Assembly: GCF_963966145.1 (NCBI RefSeq)
Contig: NC_091047.1
Location: 23,126,001 to 23,190,000 of the forward strand
Source of the DNA: Tenebrio molitor
Taxonomy: Eukaryota; Arthropoda; Insecta; Coleoptera; Tenebrionidae
DNA: 64,000 nt
Direction: 5' to 3'
The position numbers and the translations under genes were made by a program. The notes under the pieces are model-generated. The model searched no databases, was not told the origin of the DNA, and was given only the letters and a program-made list of their open reading frames with translations. Of the stretch, positions 22,801 through 32,892 are shown piece after piece; the first letter of the stretch is position 1, and each line of letters starts with the position of its first letter.

Positions 22801-25800
22801 ACATTGTTAATAATTTTTTCACATTTAATATTTCAAAGGAAATTCTTGACCAGACAATAAAACATACCACGTTTCAAAAAGTTTCTGGTCAAGGCAAGCT
22901 GTGAAAAACAAACACATCGAAAATTTGTAGCCATCTTGTTTAGTCACAAAATAATTTAGTTGTCAGCAATGTTCATCTACATAACCTAACTTATGTATTA
23001 GGTGCTATATTTAAAGTATGTGCTTTTTATTAACCCTGCGTTGCTCGCGCTGTGTTTCCTGACTATCAGTCGCGGATGTACTCGTAGTTTGTTGTAGTTT
23101 TTTATGCAAAATTGTAGTTTTACTTGAAAAATCTTAAGCGAAATGTGTTTTAGCAAATATTTTTACTAGTTAGGATGGATATTTTCCAGATATTTGTTAG
23201 TCGAAACTACTATTATTTTGAAAACTGCACAAAGAAGTTTCCCAATTTCGTATGGAGTTTTGGCATCTTTTGCTGTTTGTCTCGCGCCAGACAGATTTGT
23301 TATAATGTTACGAATGCGGCCATTTCTTGGTGTGTAATGTATTTTCCAGAGAGTTTTGTGGTCTTTATATGTAATAGGGTTCATTGTTAGACCTTATTGT
23401 GGAATTAGAGCTGTCTTCATCTGAATCACAGGGTTTTTTGATAATTACTGAGCCTGATCTAGTTACGAAATTTATTTTCATGGCAACGCATAGGCAATTG
23501 TTTTCTAATAACAAGCGTGTAGTTGCGTCAAAATTGTGACAATAGTTTTCGAAAAAGAAATTACTAAGTGGTGCGATGTAAGGAGAATCAAGCAATCAAG
23601 TACAGTTCTCAAAACCGAATACCGAGCCGTAATTAAATACCTAGTGAAGAAAGGAAAAAAGGCCAAAGAAATTTTTGAGGATTTCACCGAGACATACCTC
23701 AACTTTTCTCCTTCTTATGCCACGGTTAAACGTTGGACTCGTCTTTTTCAACAAGGACGGGAATCGATGCAATGGGTAAAAAAAGGAGAAAACGCACCGC
23801 GGAAATTTAAACGCCAGAGGGTGCAAGCCAAACTAATGGCTACAATTTTTGGGACGCTGAGAAATTTTTGCTAATCGACTACTTTCCAAAAGGAAGCACA
23901 ATGAATGCAGTTTATATGCTGTTTTAATCTCAAAGTAAATCTCTATTGTTTTGGAAAAACGAGGAGCGGAATTTTGCTGTTGCAAGACAATGGGTAGTAT
24001 GCATAAGAATAAGCATTTGCTTATACTATATGTTTGTCTTTTTCTATCTAATAGAGTCCATGTATTTGTATCTCTCACTAATACAAGTAAAAGCATTTGC
24101 TAATGGTTTATGCATATGACCCAATGTGGCTTGTCATACGGCTAAAGTTGCAAAGGAAGCTGTGGTTTGAAAAAATTGAACATCCTCCGTATAGTTCGGA
24201 CCTGGCTCCCATCAATTACTACCTGTTCCCCAATTTGAAAAAGGAGCTTCGTGGAACAAAATTTTGGTCCGCAGAAGAGATGATGTCCGCCGCAAGCGAT
24301 AATTTTGCAACAAAATCCGCAGATTATTTTTTAACGTCTACAATGACTATACAGGGTTATTCACATAAGATGACGTGCCTGACCAGGTAAAAATGCAACC
24401 CAAAATACACTCCAAAGTGTTCATTGTGTCTTGATATTTAAAAATTAAATCGGGAATCCAAGTAGGTATTCTAAATATGTACAGGGTGATTCTGAAATAA
24501 GTTTGGAAAAAAAAAGTGGAGTATCCTTGACACAAACGAATTCTGCATAAAAGACTTTTGGAGGCGAAATCAAAAGGATGGAAATTACCCTTGTTACCCG
24601 TGGGCTGTTTGGGTGGTCCAAAACCACCCCCGCTCGTTCTTTTGTCGCGTTTGGTCCCAACTTTCTAAAAATAGTCTACGTCGGCCGGAAACGGCACGGC
24701 ACTTCTTTACCTGCCCTTGGAAGAGAAGGTTGTTTCTTTAGTGAGTGCTCCTCTCCCTTAAACCAGCCTGACGGTCCGGGTAAACCGGCTGGTGTACGAA
24801 ACGGCCATCTTCTTCGACGGGGTGCATTTGCTACCCCGGCGTTAAAACGGCATCGGTCAACAAATCTCGACACCGGCCCCGAAGATGGACTCGACAGTTC
24901 GACCGCTCCAGGAGGCCGGTGGTAACACCCTATATCAAGGCGGTCTCTATTTTAACAGGCCGTGACACTGACTTCAGAAAGTGGTCTGTGGAATGGCCCA
25001 CTAACGTCTGGCAACGTTGCTTCACCAACTTTTGAAAAAAGTTACTAGTTCTGAAGTTTTTGGATCACTCACTGCCACTCACTATTTTGTCATTGTCAGC
25101 TGTCAGTCAATCATCACTGAAAGATTTTTCTAATTCTCCTATTGCAATTTTACTTCAGTCAAAGTATGTCAGGTGTCCAAGTCAAGGTAATTATGTGTAT
25201 TCTGTTTTATAAGATAGCTATTGTTAGTAAAATTTCATAGAGTCCTGTATTCTGAACAAGTATCCTATCCAAAATGAACATAGAACTCCTTTTAGTTCAC
25301 GGTGATTGCATTAGCTCCAGTGCAAATTCCAACTCATGCCACCTGTACACTGTACAGCTCAGGACAAGATTTTTTTCTGAAGTCGTACACAGAGACTATT
25401 AAAGACTAATAAAAGTGCAGTATGAATTGTTACAAAAAATAAATAAGAACTGCAAAAGCTACCCACTCGGGTGTATGGACCCTACCACCAATTCAGGTTT
25501 ATAATTTAAAATGGATTTTAGACCTAATGGAACGAGCAACAAAGACCTCACTACAGACGTAAGAGTACAAGTAAAAAAGGGGCGAAGGTATCAGGATACT
25601 TAAGGGGCATCACATGGAAAAACAAATATCTAACAATTTCGAAATAAAAAAATACAAAACAACTCAACTCCTTCAAAGTGTTTCCGATTTTCATTTCAAA
25701 ATTTACTTTCAAATCTTCCAAATCATGTATCATAATTAAGTCACTCGCATTGTTATTATTAATTTCAAAGTCATCCAAAATCTCCTAAGATGTATTGTCT

Positions 25801-28800
25801 TCAAAATAAACATCATGTGCCGAAAGTGGTTTTACAGTCGCACTGAGACGCTTCCTTTCGGTACCAGTCTTGTTAACGAGCCAGTTTATTCATGCATTCT
25901 AATCTTCTTCGATGGGAATTTGAAAACGGTAACGTAGGAAGATTTGCTTCTAGCACAATCTGACTTGCAATTGGGAACGCAAGATTTGTGTGGCATGTTT
26001 ATTTTTTCAATTACTGAAATTAATTGCACAATTAATTGTCTTGTCAAAATGATTTTTGAATGAATCGCCTTTCTATGGAAGTGCCAATATTTTTGAAACT
26101 CAGGATGCTATGGAATGGCCCACTAAGAAATTTGGCAACACAGCCAGTGTCCTGGCCTGTTAAAATAGAGACCGCCTTGCCTATATCCTTGTACGGTGCG
26201 ATCAATTAAAAAATAAATCGAGGCGTGTTACCTATGGCAACCCATGCTATAGCATAGGCTCCAAAGCAAACTCGATTCATTTTTTAAACGATCGCTCGGT
26301 ATTTTCAACGCCTATGAATAAGGAAAATTTGTCCGAATTTGTTCATTTCATTAGCAAGTAGCAACCATGGTTTCAGCGACTCCACAATAAAGTCGTAGGT
26401 GCAAGCACACTGCTTTGTAAATGTTTCTATAGAAATGATCGAGAGGAGTAATGTTTTACGTTTGTGACTGACGGGCACCTTTGATTATTATTGTTGCTAA
26501 ACTACCAAGATAATCAGGTAATCACTTTTAACTCAGCAGCGTACTAGGAACTTCGACCAAATTTTCAATCATTTGTATCTCGAAAACGAAAAAACTTTTA
26601 TAAGAAAATTTGTTTGTCTATGACTTCTTCTCATCATTACCAATTACCGGGTTTTTTTTCCAAACTTATTTTAGAATCACCTGTGTTAATTTGAAAGGTA
26701 TATCTGTCACTGCATTTTTCGTTCATATGTATTTAGTATTTGAAAAGGTTTTGGAATGATGACAGAACCGATATGATCTTGCCTATTACTTTTGTGATTT
26801 TAATTGCTTATCGTTATTAATTCATAATTTGTTGAGAGAGGTATTTTTCTGTTAGAACTTGACATTCATTAAAAGCTGTCTGTGTTATGTGCATTATGGT
26901 AATGCCGGATAATGTAATAGGGGTCAAGATTGCTTTGTGAATTGTCTTTTGGGTTGCATTTTTACCTCGTTAAGCTCGTCATCTTACGTGAATAATCCTG
27001 TAGTACAGGGTATTTCACGAGTGACAATGAGCCCGAATTGAAAATGCAACCCACAATACATTTTCGAAAAAGCCAGCTTTTTTTCTGAAATGTAGTGTGG
27101 GTTGCATTTTCAATTCCATCGAGATCATCATCACTCGTGAAATACCCTGTACAGTCGATTTCAGAAATGTATTGCAGTCTCAGGAGGTTATGTCGCAAAA
27201 TAAAAATATTTTCATTGATAAAAACAATTTGCTTATACTCTAGCCGCAATTATTATCAAACTCCCCTCGTATGTGCAGAAAGGGAGGGATCTGTTTAATA
27301 ATTATGTTTGTCAATAGAATCTTCACATGATGAATAATCATATGAAGATTCTGTTGATAAACATAATTATCTTCTTGTAAATTTGAAGCTTGCTCCAATT
27401 CTTCATAATTGCCAAAAGCCCTGCTTCCGCTTCGGGGTCCATTTTTTATATTCAACTATTGGTCACGTGTCTTGTTTTTTTTTTTTTTGTAATACTAAAA
27501 CAAAATTATGCCCAATATTTGCAGCAACATGATTGCTCGCAGATGAGGAAATTGCTCACTTTTAAGTACCTTCCTTAAGGATGAACTGGAGTAACATTGA
27601 AAAATGGTGAAAATTGCTCAAAATTGGTACAATAGTCCTTCAATCCATGCTAAAGTACTGTGCCAAATTTAAAAAAATTTGATCCAGGAATTTAAAAGTT
27701 ATTACCTTTTAAAGTTTTGGGATATTTTACACGCGTTCTTATGAGAAATCGATCAATGCTCGTATATAAATTGATAAAAAAAACATATTTAAAAATGGCC
27801 AATTTTTCACACATAAAGTATCGATATCGTAGAATTTTCTAATGCATTTACAAAAAAAGTTGGTCGAGGATTTTCCATGTAATCGCTAATTATATGTTGA
27901 AAAACACGGTTTTTGAGGTTATGTACCTGTTTTAATTTCAATAAAAAGCGAACGAAATGCATATAATTGACGTCGGTATGCAATATTACACTCATATCAC
28001 ACGTTTTACTACAGTTACGTTAAGAACTTTAACAGAAATGCAATGAAAATTGAATTCAGTGTGCTTCTGTTTACTTTTACGTACAGTCTTAGTCAAAAGA
28101 TTGAAAAGTCACATGTAAGTAATTATCTAAATATCAAGAAAATAAACACAAAATTTGCTTGCAACTGATTACAATTCGTTTCCAAAAATTAAAAACTTTT
28201 TTTTCAAATATTGATTCCTTGTAATAAACGTTTCATAGCATTATAAGAATTCCGCAACTTTTTGCTGAGATTGTTACTCCAGTTCTTCCTTAAACGGGAT
28301 ATGTTGTTGTAGGATAAATTGGATGGAAAAACCCAAAATTTCTGCACAAATAAAAAAATTAAAGGAGTGAGCGCCCCCTTACCCAGCATCCAACGCAGGG
28401 ATAAATTTGTTTTTTTAACAACAAAGTGTGTATGCATAGTGGAGGTCGTCGTATTGTAACTTTTTTCTAAAAGCTGTCGCAAAACAACATTGTAACACGA
28501 AATCATCGTGAACTCAACATTGTATTGTTGTTTTTTCCGTTTTGTGTACTCTGCGTTGCTTTTTTTTTAAGTTGCTATTTCGTTTCAGCAACTGCCGGCT
28601 GCTACAAATGCTCACGGCTCGAGCAACAGCACTCAGTACCCGAAACCAGCGACGTACGGTTCGGGTTACGGCAGTTACGATACGTTAAGCCAGACGCAGG
28701 ACTACAACAAAACCGGTTACGTTGGCAATAACCAAGGACAAAAGGGAGGCGGTGTTAACGCAAGTTCTACAGGTTCGAGTGGAAACGATCTATCCGCCAT

Positions 28801-31800
28801 GTACGGCAAGTCGCACGCAGCTCTAGGGAAAGTTAACGTGAGTAGATTGTTTTGAACATTTCAAATATTATAATTTTTTAATGTTTCAATAATTCAACAG
28901 TCGTACGACAAACAAGGGTTCCATTCCGGTACGCCACCGCCGTTCGCCGGTACACTGCACGGTGGTCAGAACGCAGGGCTGGCGCCCAGCGGGACAGGCT
29001 ACGCACCGCAAGTGTACATACCGACGATGACGCCACACCAACAACAACTTTCCACTCAGCTGATGCATCAGCCTCTTCATCAGGTAATTCATGTTTCGAT
29101 TGAAATTTTCCGGTGTACATACTTCAATTAAACACGCGAGTTACTTTATTGTTTATCAATCTAAAATTTCTACTTCACCGGTGGAAAGGACAGGGGACGT
29201 CATTTAATGTGGATTTCTTGATAAAATTGCCGACTTTGTGCAGGTTTTACCGTGATAGATCGAGTGGATTTTTTATATAGTAATCTCGAATTATCAAGTT
29301 TTACCGAAGGTTTAGTAAGAACAAGATATTACATTGTTATTCGTTTGTTTTCAGTAGTAGTTTCTGATAAAACGAGTGTTGATCGAAGTTAAACGTATCT
29401 TGAATTCCGTAAAAGCCATGGTTTTAAGATTTTTTGACTTGACTAAGCAGTAAGCACTGCTTAGTAAGAGTGGTGTTTTAAAATGGGGAGAATCGATTGT
29501 ACTTTTTTTTTTTTAATTTTTCGTAATGAATTCAATTCAGATTTATGATTATATCGGGTGATTCAAAATGATTGTGGATAAATATAGGAACTAGGTATGT
29601 ACTATGGCGGACAATAAATTTAGGCCGGCAAATTTCTGAAATTTCAAAAAAGTCAATGCAAGCCATCATTTATTGTCATTATGACTGATGTGTCAGTTTG
29701 TCAAACTGAAGGTTTTGAAGCTGTTTGGCGTTTCCTTCGCCCTTTTCGTAACTTACAGATCATGACGCACTAGCATAACTGATTTGTAGTAGCACTTCTC
29801 TCTGGTGCACGCTTCTTTTCCCAATTTTAATTTTGATTATCGCTGTCACGATGACAAGAATGACAAAAATCGAAAATGGGGTTAGTTGAACATAATGCCA
29901 GCTTCACATTTTGATGTCAAGCCAATGATAGGCCGGCCTAAATTTATTGTCCGCCATAGTACGAAAATTTATGTGGCAACTCTGTAGGTAGGTATAGAGT
30001 TGACATTTCTTTGACAGTTCATAGTCGCGCAATTTTGAAAATTGTCAAGGCAATGTGCAATGGTAAACTTCGTCCAGCGAGAGATTGGGAGGAGATTTTA
30101 AATTTTATTGAATTAACCCAACACTACAAAATGCATTAAAATACATTTATTAGAGCATAATTTCAAAGCAAAAATGTTACTGTTGGAATGATATATTTCA
30201 AGGTTTACGTGCGTTAGGTACTACCATTGTCTAAGTAGAACTTAGACTACTTAGACAATGGTACTACTTTCTCTACGTAGAATTTAGTCATTTTTATGTT
30301 AACCAATCTCTCGCTAGACAAACTATATAAAAAAAATTAAGTGCACGCACATGAAATGTTATACAAATGTCAACTCTACTCCACCCACTCAGTTGCCACA
30401 TAAATTTTCGTACATAGTTGCCATATTTATCCACAATCATTTTGATTCACCCAATATAATTATTTAATAATGTACCGGGTGATCAAGAATGACTGTTTAA
30501 GTTGGCAATACAATTAAGAAGTCCGCCCGTTCTAAGAGTAGCACACTGAGTCATGCGAATCTGACAAGTAGAATCTTACCAGTGGCGTAACGTGTGCGCA
30601 CTTGAAATCACATGTCTAAAAAAAAGATATTGTAAAAAGGATCCCATCGAAGGTAAAATAACAAAACCAAATTTTTTTAACGAAGGTAAAATAACAAGAC
30701 CTAGAGCCAGTTTATAGAAAGAGAATTAAATATTTAATTCGAATTAAATTTTAATATGCCATTAACCCATGAATCCGAAAATTCGATTGGTTCAATCTGG
30801 TCACGTGTTCAGTTAATCTCGCATTTAATTACGATTAACTTAATTTCGCTTCTGTAAACTGGCCCCTAATTTTGTTATCGGATAAATTTTTCAATTTTAC
30901 AAAAACTTTTTGCTTTGACAATTTTACGAGTTGAATTTGGGCATTTTTATTCTGGTTATACCTGAAAGCTTTAGCTCGACGTAAATGAATCTGGAATCGC
31001 CGAAACTGGACTTTCGACACGGGTGCCACTGCGCAGGTAGAATACCCCTTATTTTTAAAAGTGGACTCGGTCCGACTCAAATTTGTCATCAACGCAGGTT
31101 TATTGGTGTGCTAGTCTTAGAACGGGCGGACTCTAGCTACACATTTGCTCTGCACCACCTATTTGCGACCCTTGCATATTATTTCGTCGTCTTTGGGAAA
31201 TTATCGATTAATTAAAAGTATACAAATTCATGGTTTTAACGGATTACAAGGAGTTGCTTTAAAGAAATGTTTTTTAATGCAAAGAAGTTTGTTTAGAAAT
31301 TTCATAAATAAATAAGATTAGTGTGCGCAACACTACAGTTCCGAATTAAGATTTGCTTGTAAAGATGTTCCTCAAGTTGACCGTGGATGATCACCTCAAA
31401 GTTCAGTTGCGCAAGAAATGGCGATACCATCGTCGGTTTTCTGACAATTCAGCGTTACAACATTGTTGAAATTAATTTAAGAAATTCAGTTAATTTTTGT
31501 TACGAAATAACTATATCTCAATACAATATAGTGTATTAAAGAACGAGTTTTATAAGGGTTGATTTGGCGCATGAGTAGAAAACGACCCGTAGGGGGTTTT
31601 CTATGGGACGAGTGCGCCAATACCCTTATAAAACCAGTTTTTTATGTTATTTTTTAGAATTTGCACCCTTGTTTTAATTGTTAAATAAAAAAAATAAATT
31701 TCAAATTCTAGGGAATTTCGTATTAATTGGTAATTCAAGGTAACAACGGATGCAACAGATGTTAAAAAGTAGAGTTTGAACATTAATATTGGAAGTTTTT

Positions 31801-32892
31801 TGGTGTAATACCCTGAAATATTGATAAAAATTTCATTCAAGTACAGTGTACTTTTATAAAGCCATAAACGACTCCTACTGACTGACGTTTATAGACGTAT
31901 TTAAACGCAAATTCTAAAAAAAATATTACAGTCGGTTACCTGTACACTTTTTTCCTGTTTTTATTCCATTTGGAACCAGTAGAAAAACTTTTCTCAATAT
32001 TTTTTTTGCGTTAGTAACTGGCATTTCAAACTTCTCTTCAAAAACTTTTCATTTCAGTAGCGGAACTAAAAAGTTGACCGTTCGTCACAGAGGTGAATCA
32101 ATCCGTGCGTACTTGACCACCAGGTTGACTTGAGTGAGCGTAATACCGCAGTAAAAACCCCAAAGTACCCGTTGCATTTCAAAATGGTAAACTAGAAAAG
32201 TTTCCAGCATACGAGTCGTATTGCAGTATTTTCGAGAATTTCTTCGAGCGAGCCAACAAAACTTGATAACGGTCGAGATGAAAGTGTAAAATCCAGAACG
32301 AATTCGTCGTGAAGTTATGTTCCGTTATGTTGTTGAAATAATCATGCATGCTCTTTGGCGTCACTTTATTTTGAACCGCTTCTTTCTCCGATGCGACTTG
32401 GATTCGTTCGATCACAAACAGCATGAATCACAAACTTTTTGGTTACTTAGATTTGTTTTGCTTGTAGATGGATGTCAGGCACCAAGGCCGACGCGTGGTA
32501 AGTCATCTCGGGACACACCATGCCTTAAGTTTTTGTGTTTGTGCATTGCTGTTTGTTGCAGGCTTTGTTTCTAACCAACCAGTAGTGTTTTTTTGTTTGA
32601 CAATAATAATATGTTGTTTTGATGAGTGCTAATTACGTTGTTGGACCAGTTTTTGTAAGATCAGCTTGTATGGATGGTTGTTTTATGATTTTCTTTGTCG
32701 TTGGATTTCGATTTGGTTGCGGGTTTTGGGTCGGGGAAGCGTGCCGCGTCCCGTCCGACTCGCCACATTAACGGTGTCGTTTTTTGTTGACAGGACTCCG
32801 GAAACAACAGCGGAAATCGTTCGCAAACCTCTAACCCGGCCAAGGGTGGTGCGAAACAGCCATACCAAACCTCATACTGGAACCAAGCCTAA
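13877..32892 (+). CDS. lig: Lingerer, UBA/RGG-domain protein (UBAP2/UBAP2L family)
   Basis: Lingerer is a cytoplasmic RNA-granule-associated protein that in flies limits growth and is needed for copulation. The vertebrate relatives are UBAP2 and UBAP2L. Coding exons: 13877-13964, 14019-14212, 14850-15318, 16923-17473, 18509-18784, 18849-19076, 19727-19949, 20101-20319, 20381-20535, 22423-22695, 28589-28837, 28901-29083, 32468-32497 and 32794-32892. They total 1078 residues, like UBAP2L (about 1090). A UBA domain lies near residues 50-95 (VRQLIEMSQRSEEEV...ALHECDGDVNTAM), followed by the family KKKKS motif and an RG/RGG-rich tract (about 155-222). KIPASAVEMPGD with LDVQFGAMDF near 434-462 is the DUF3697 signature. 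Then come Ser/Gln/Tyr/Asn-rich low-complexity sequence and PYIMGQVPYFQPPVYSYEE. An acceptor at 13837 leaves a short leader before the ATG. The end is SYWNQA-stop. The 30-nt penultimate exon is the least certain piece. Confidence 0.95.
15319..16922 (+). other. lig intron 3
   Basis: This is 1.6 kb of AT-rich intron. I see no coding exon, RNA gene or complete repeat. The 125-codon open frame at 16373-16750 has no recognisable protein character. Confidence 0.55.
17474..18508 (+). other. lig intron 4
   Basis: AT-rich intron with homopolymer T runs. Nothing else is recognised. Confidence 0.55.
19077..19726 (+). other. lig intron 6
   Basis: 650 bp intron with no recognisable element. Confidence 0.55.
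21504..21637. mobile_element. Short palindromic MITE, GGGCCGGTTTCACCAA ends
   Basis: This unit of about 134 bp lies in the 1.9 kb lig intron 9. Ends AGGGCCGGTTTCACCAACG and the complement of AGAGCCGATTTCACCAATG form an inverted repeat. Inner AGTTAAATTTAACT is itself self-complementary. Similar GGGCC-headed elements occur elsewhere in the window with different sequence. Confidence 0.6.
22141..22206. repeat. 14-bp perfect inverted repeat in lig intron
   Basis: GTTGTTGTCGACGA at 22141-22154 and its exact complement at 22193-22206 enclose 38 bp. After one mismatch pairing continues for four bases. A transcript could form a stable hairpin. I see no terminal structure typical of a transposon. Confidence 0.5.
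22696..23589 (+). other. lig intron 10, left part
   Basis: The first 0.9 kb of a 5.9 kb intron contains no exon or element that I can identify. Confidence 0.5.
23590..24345 (+). pseudogene. mariner transposase relic
   Basis: Inside lig intron 10. The first part VLKTEYRAVIKYLVKKGKKA and SPSYATVKRWTRLFQQGRES fits the N-terminal helix-turn-helix of mariner (HTH_48, as in SETMAR). A middle stretch with GDAEKFLLIDYFPKGST fits the first catalytic Asp region after a one-base frameshift near 23855. The last part ACHTAKVAKEA, PPYSSDLAP and LKKELRGTKF fits the end of the DDD domain, after an internal deletion and a stop. It is far shorter than an intact mariner gene (about 345 codons) and is dead. Confidence 0.8.
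24352..24415. repeat. Element-end fragment CAGGGTTATTCACATAAG
   Basis: This end of a TA-type element starts at TATACAGGG and runs to AAATGCAACCCAAAATACAC. Its inverted relative is at 26947-27000 (GGGTTGCATTTTTACC ... CGTGAATAATCCTG). Only one end is present here. Confidence 0.5.
24483..24928. mobile_element. Possible element remnant with GC-rich interior
   Basis: The left end CAGGGTGATTCTGAAATAAG is shared with 6905-6958 and 26618-26690. From about 24600 the sequence becomes strikingly GC-rich (CGGCCGGAAACGGCACGG, CTACCCCGGCGTT) compared with the AT-rich intron. The right side stops at the 8-bp duplication of the next element. Two overlapping open frames on opposite strands (24578-24925 and 24873-24676) have no known protein features. 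I cannot name the family. Confidence 0.4.
24937..26179. mobile_element. 1.24 kb DNA transposon with 8-bp target duplication
   Basis: The left end AAGGCGGTCTCTATTTTAAC and the right end, its inverted complement ending CCGCCTTG, are at least 25 bp long. CCTATATC occurs directly on both sides (24929-24936 and 26180-26187), an 8-bp target duplication. Eight-base duplications are typical of P and hAT superfamilies. No transposase is evident, so it is probably an internally deleted or nonautonomous copy. GGAATGGCCCACTAA is shared by both subterminal regions. Confidence 0.75.
26194..26299. mobile_element. 106 bp palindromic MITE, copy 1
   Basis: Begins CGGTGCGATCAATTAAAAAA and ends with the near complement ...GATCGCTCGG, with TA on both sides. 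The centre holds ATGCTATAGCATAGG. The same unit in reverse orientation is at 49690-49798. Confidence 0.8.
26618..26690. repeat. Fragment of CAGGGTGATTCTGAAATAAG element end
   Basis: GACTTCTTCTCATCATTACC through CCAAACTTATTTTAGAATCA matches 6900-6958 closely. Confidence 0.5.
26947..27000. repeat. Element-end fragment, inverse of 24352-24415
   Basis: GGGTTGCATTTTTACC through CATCTTACGTGAATAATCCT is the inverted relative of the end at 24352. It directly precedes the palindromic element at 27006. Confidence 0.5.
27006..27149. mobile_element. 144 bp palindromic MITE, CAGGGTATTTCACGAG
   Basis: The unit is nearly a full palindrome. It starts CAGGGTATTTCACGAGTGA, ends with its complement, and is flanked by TA on both sides. 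TTGAAAATGCAACCCACA and its complement lie inside, which links it to the fragments at 24352 and 26947. Confidence 0.75.
27297..27370. repeat. Imperfect palindrome in lig intron
   Basis: ATAATTATGTTTGTCAATAG and ATAGAATCTTCA pair with TGAAGATTCTGTTGATAAAC and CATAATTAT. The spacer is about 17 bp. It has no TA-type terminal signature. Confidence 0.55.
27371..28588 (+). other. lig intron 10, right part
   Basis: 1.2 kb with nothing recognised. Confidence 0.5.
29602..29959. mobile_element. Nested MITE, CTATGGCGGACAATAAATTT ends
   Basis: A 358 bp unit with perfect inverted ends of about 28 bp (CTATGGCGGACAATAAATTT and on to AGGCCGGC) is bounded by TA at 29600-29601 and 29960-29961. It lies inside one arm of the surrounding element. 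Confidence 0.85.
30214..30264. repeat. Near-perfect 50 bp hairpin
   Basis: TACCATTGTCTAAGTAG and CTACTTAGACAATGGTA flank a few bases. It interrupts a sequence whose counterpart in the element at 2714-3980 reads straight through TAGGTACTATTTCTCTACG, so it is a small local inverted duplication or insertion. Confidence 0.6.
30475..30512. repeat. Fragment of gtGAGCAACAAT-family end
   Basis: TACCGGGTGATCAAGAATGACTG and GTTGGCAATA resemble the ends at 3983, 4235 and 63906. Only one end is visible. Confidence 0.45.
30521..31131. mobile_element. TIR element, GTCCGCCCGTTCTAAGA ends
   Basis: Inverted ends GTCCGCCCGTTCTAAGA and TCTTAGAACGGGCGGAC, extended by TAGCACAC/GTGTGCTA, bound 611 bp. The 162 bp element at 30704-30865 sits within it. 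There is no coding capacity. Confidence 0.7.
30704..30865. mobile_element. 162 bp MITE, GGGCCAGTTTAYAGAA family, copy 1
   Basis: TA-bounded. Ends AGCCAGTTTATAGAA and TTCTGTAAACTGGCCCC. The interior carries AATTAAATATTTAATTCGAA. Two relatives are at 52340-52502 and 52534-52607. Confidence 0.8.
31540..31645. repeat. Palindrome with CG-containing centre, copy c
   Basis: Arms GTTTTATAAGGGTTGATTTG / GGCGCA and TGCGCCAATACCCTTATAAA flank GAAAACGACCCGTAGGGGGT. It resembles in layout, though not in full sequence, the palindromes at 6735, 11640, 39062 and 50868. Confidence 0.55.

Larger units (their letters stand above)
29555..30452. mobile_element. Composite TIR element, GGGTGATTCAAAATGATTG ends
   Basis: The arms start near CGGGTGATTCAAAATGATTG and end with the complement CAATCATTTTGATTCACCC. 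They extend about 90 bp each through TACGAAAATTTATGTGGCAA and AGTTGACATTT. The left arm is interrupted by the element at 29602-29959. The middle (30068-30320) contains GTCCAGCGAGAGATTGGG, shared with 2769-2790. It lies in lig intron 12. Confidence 0.75.
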
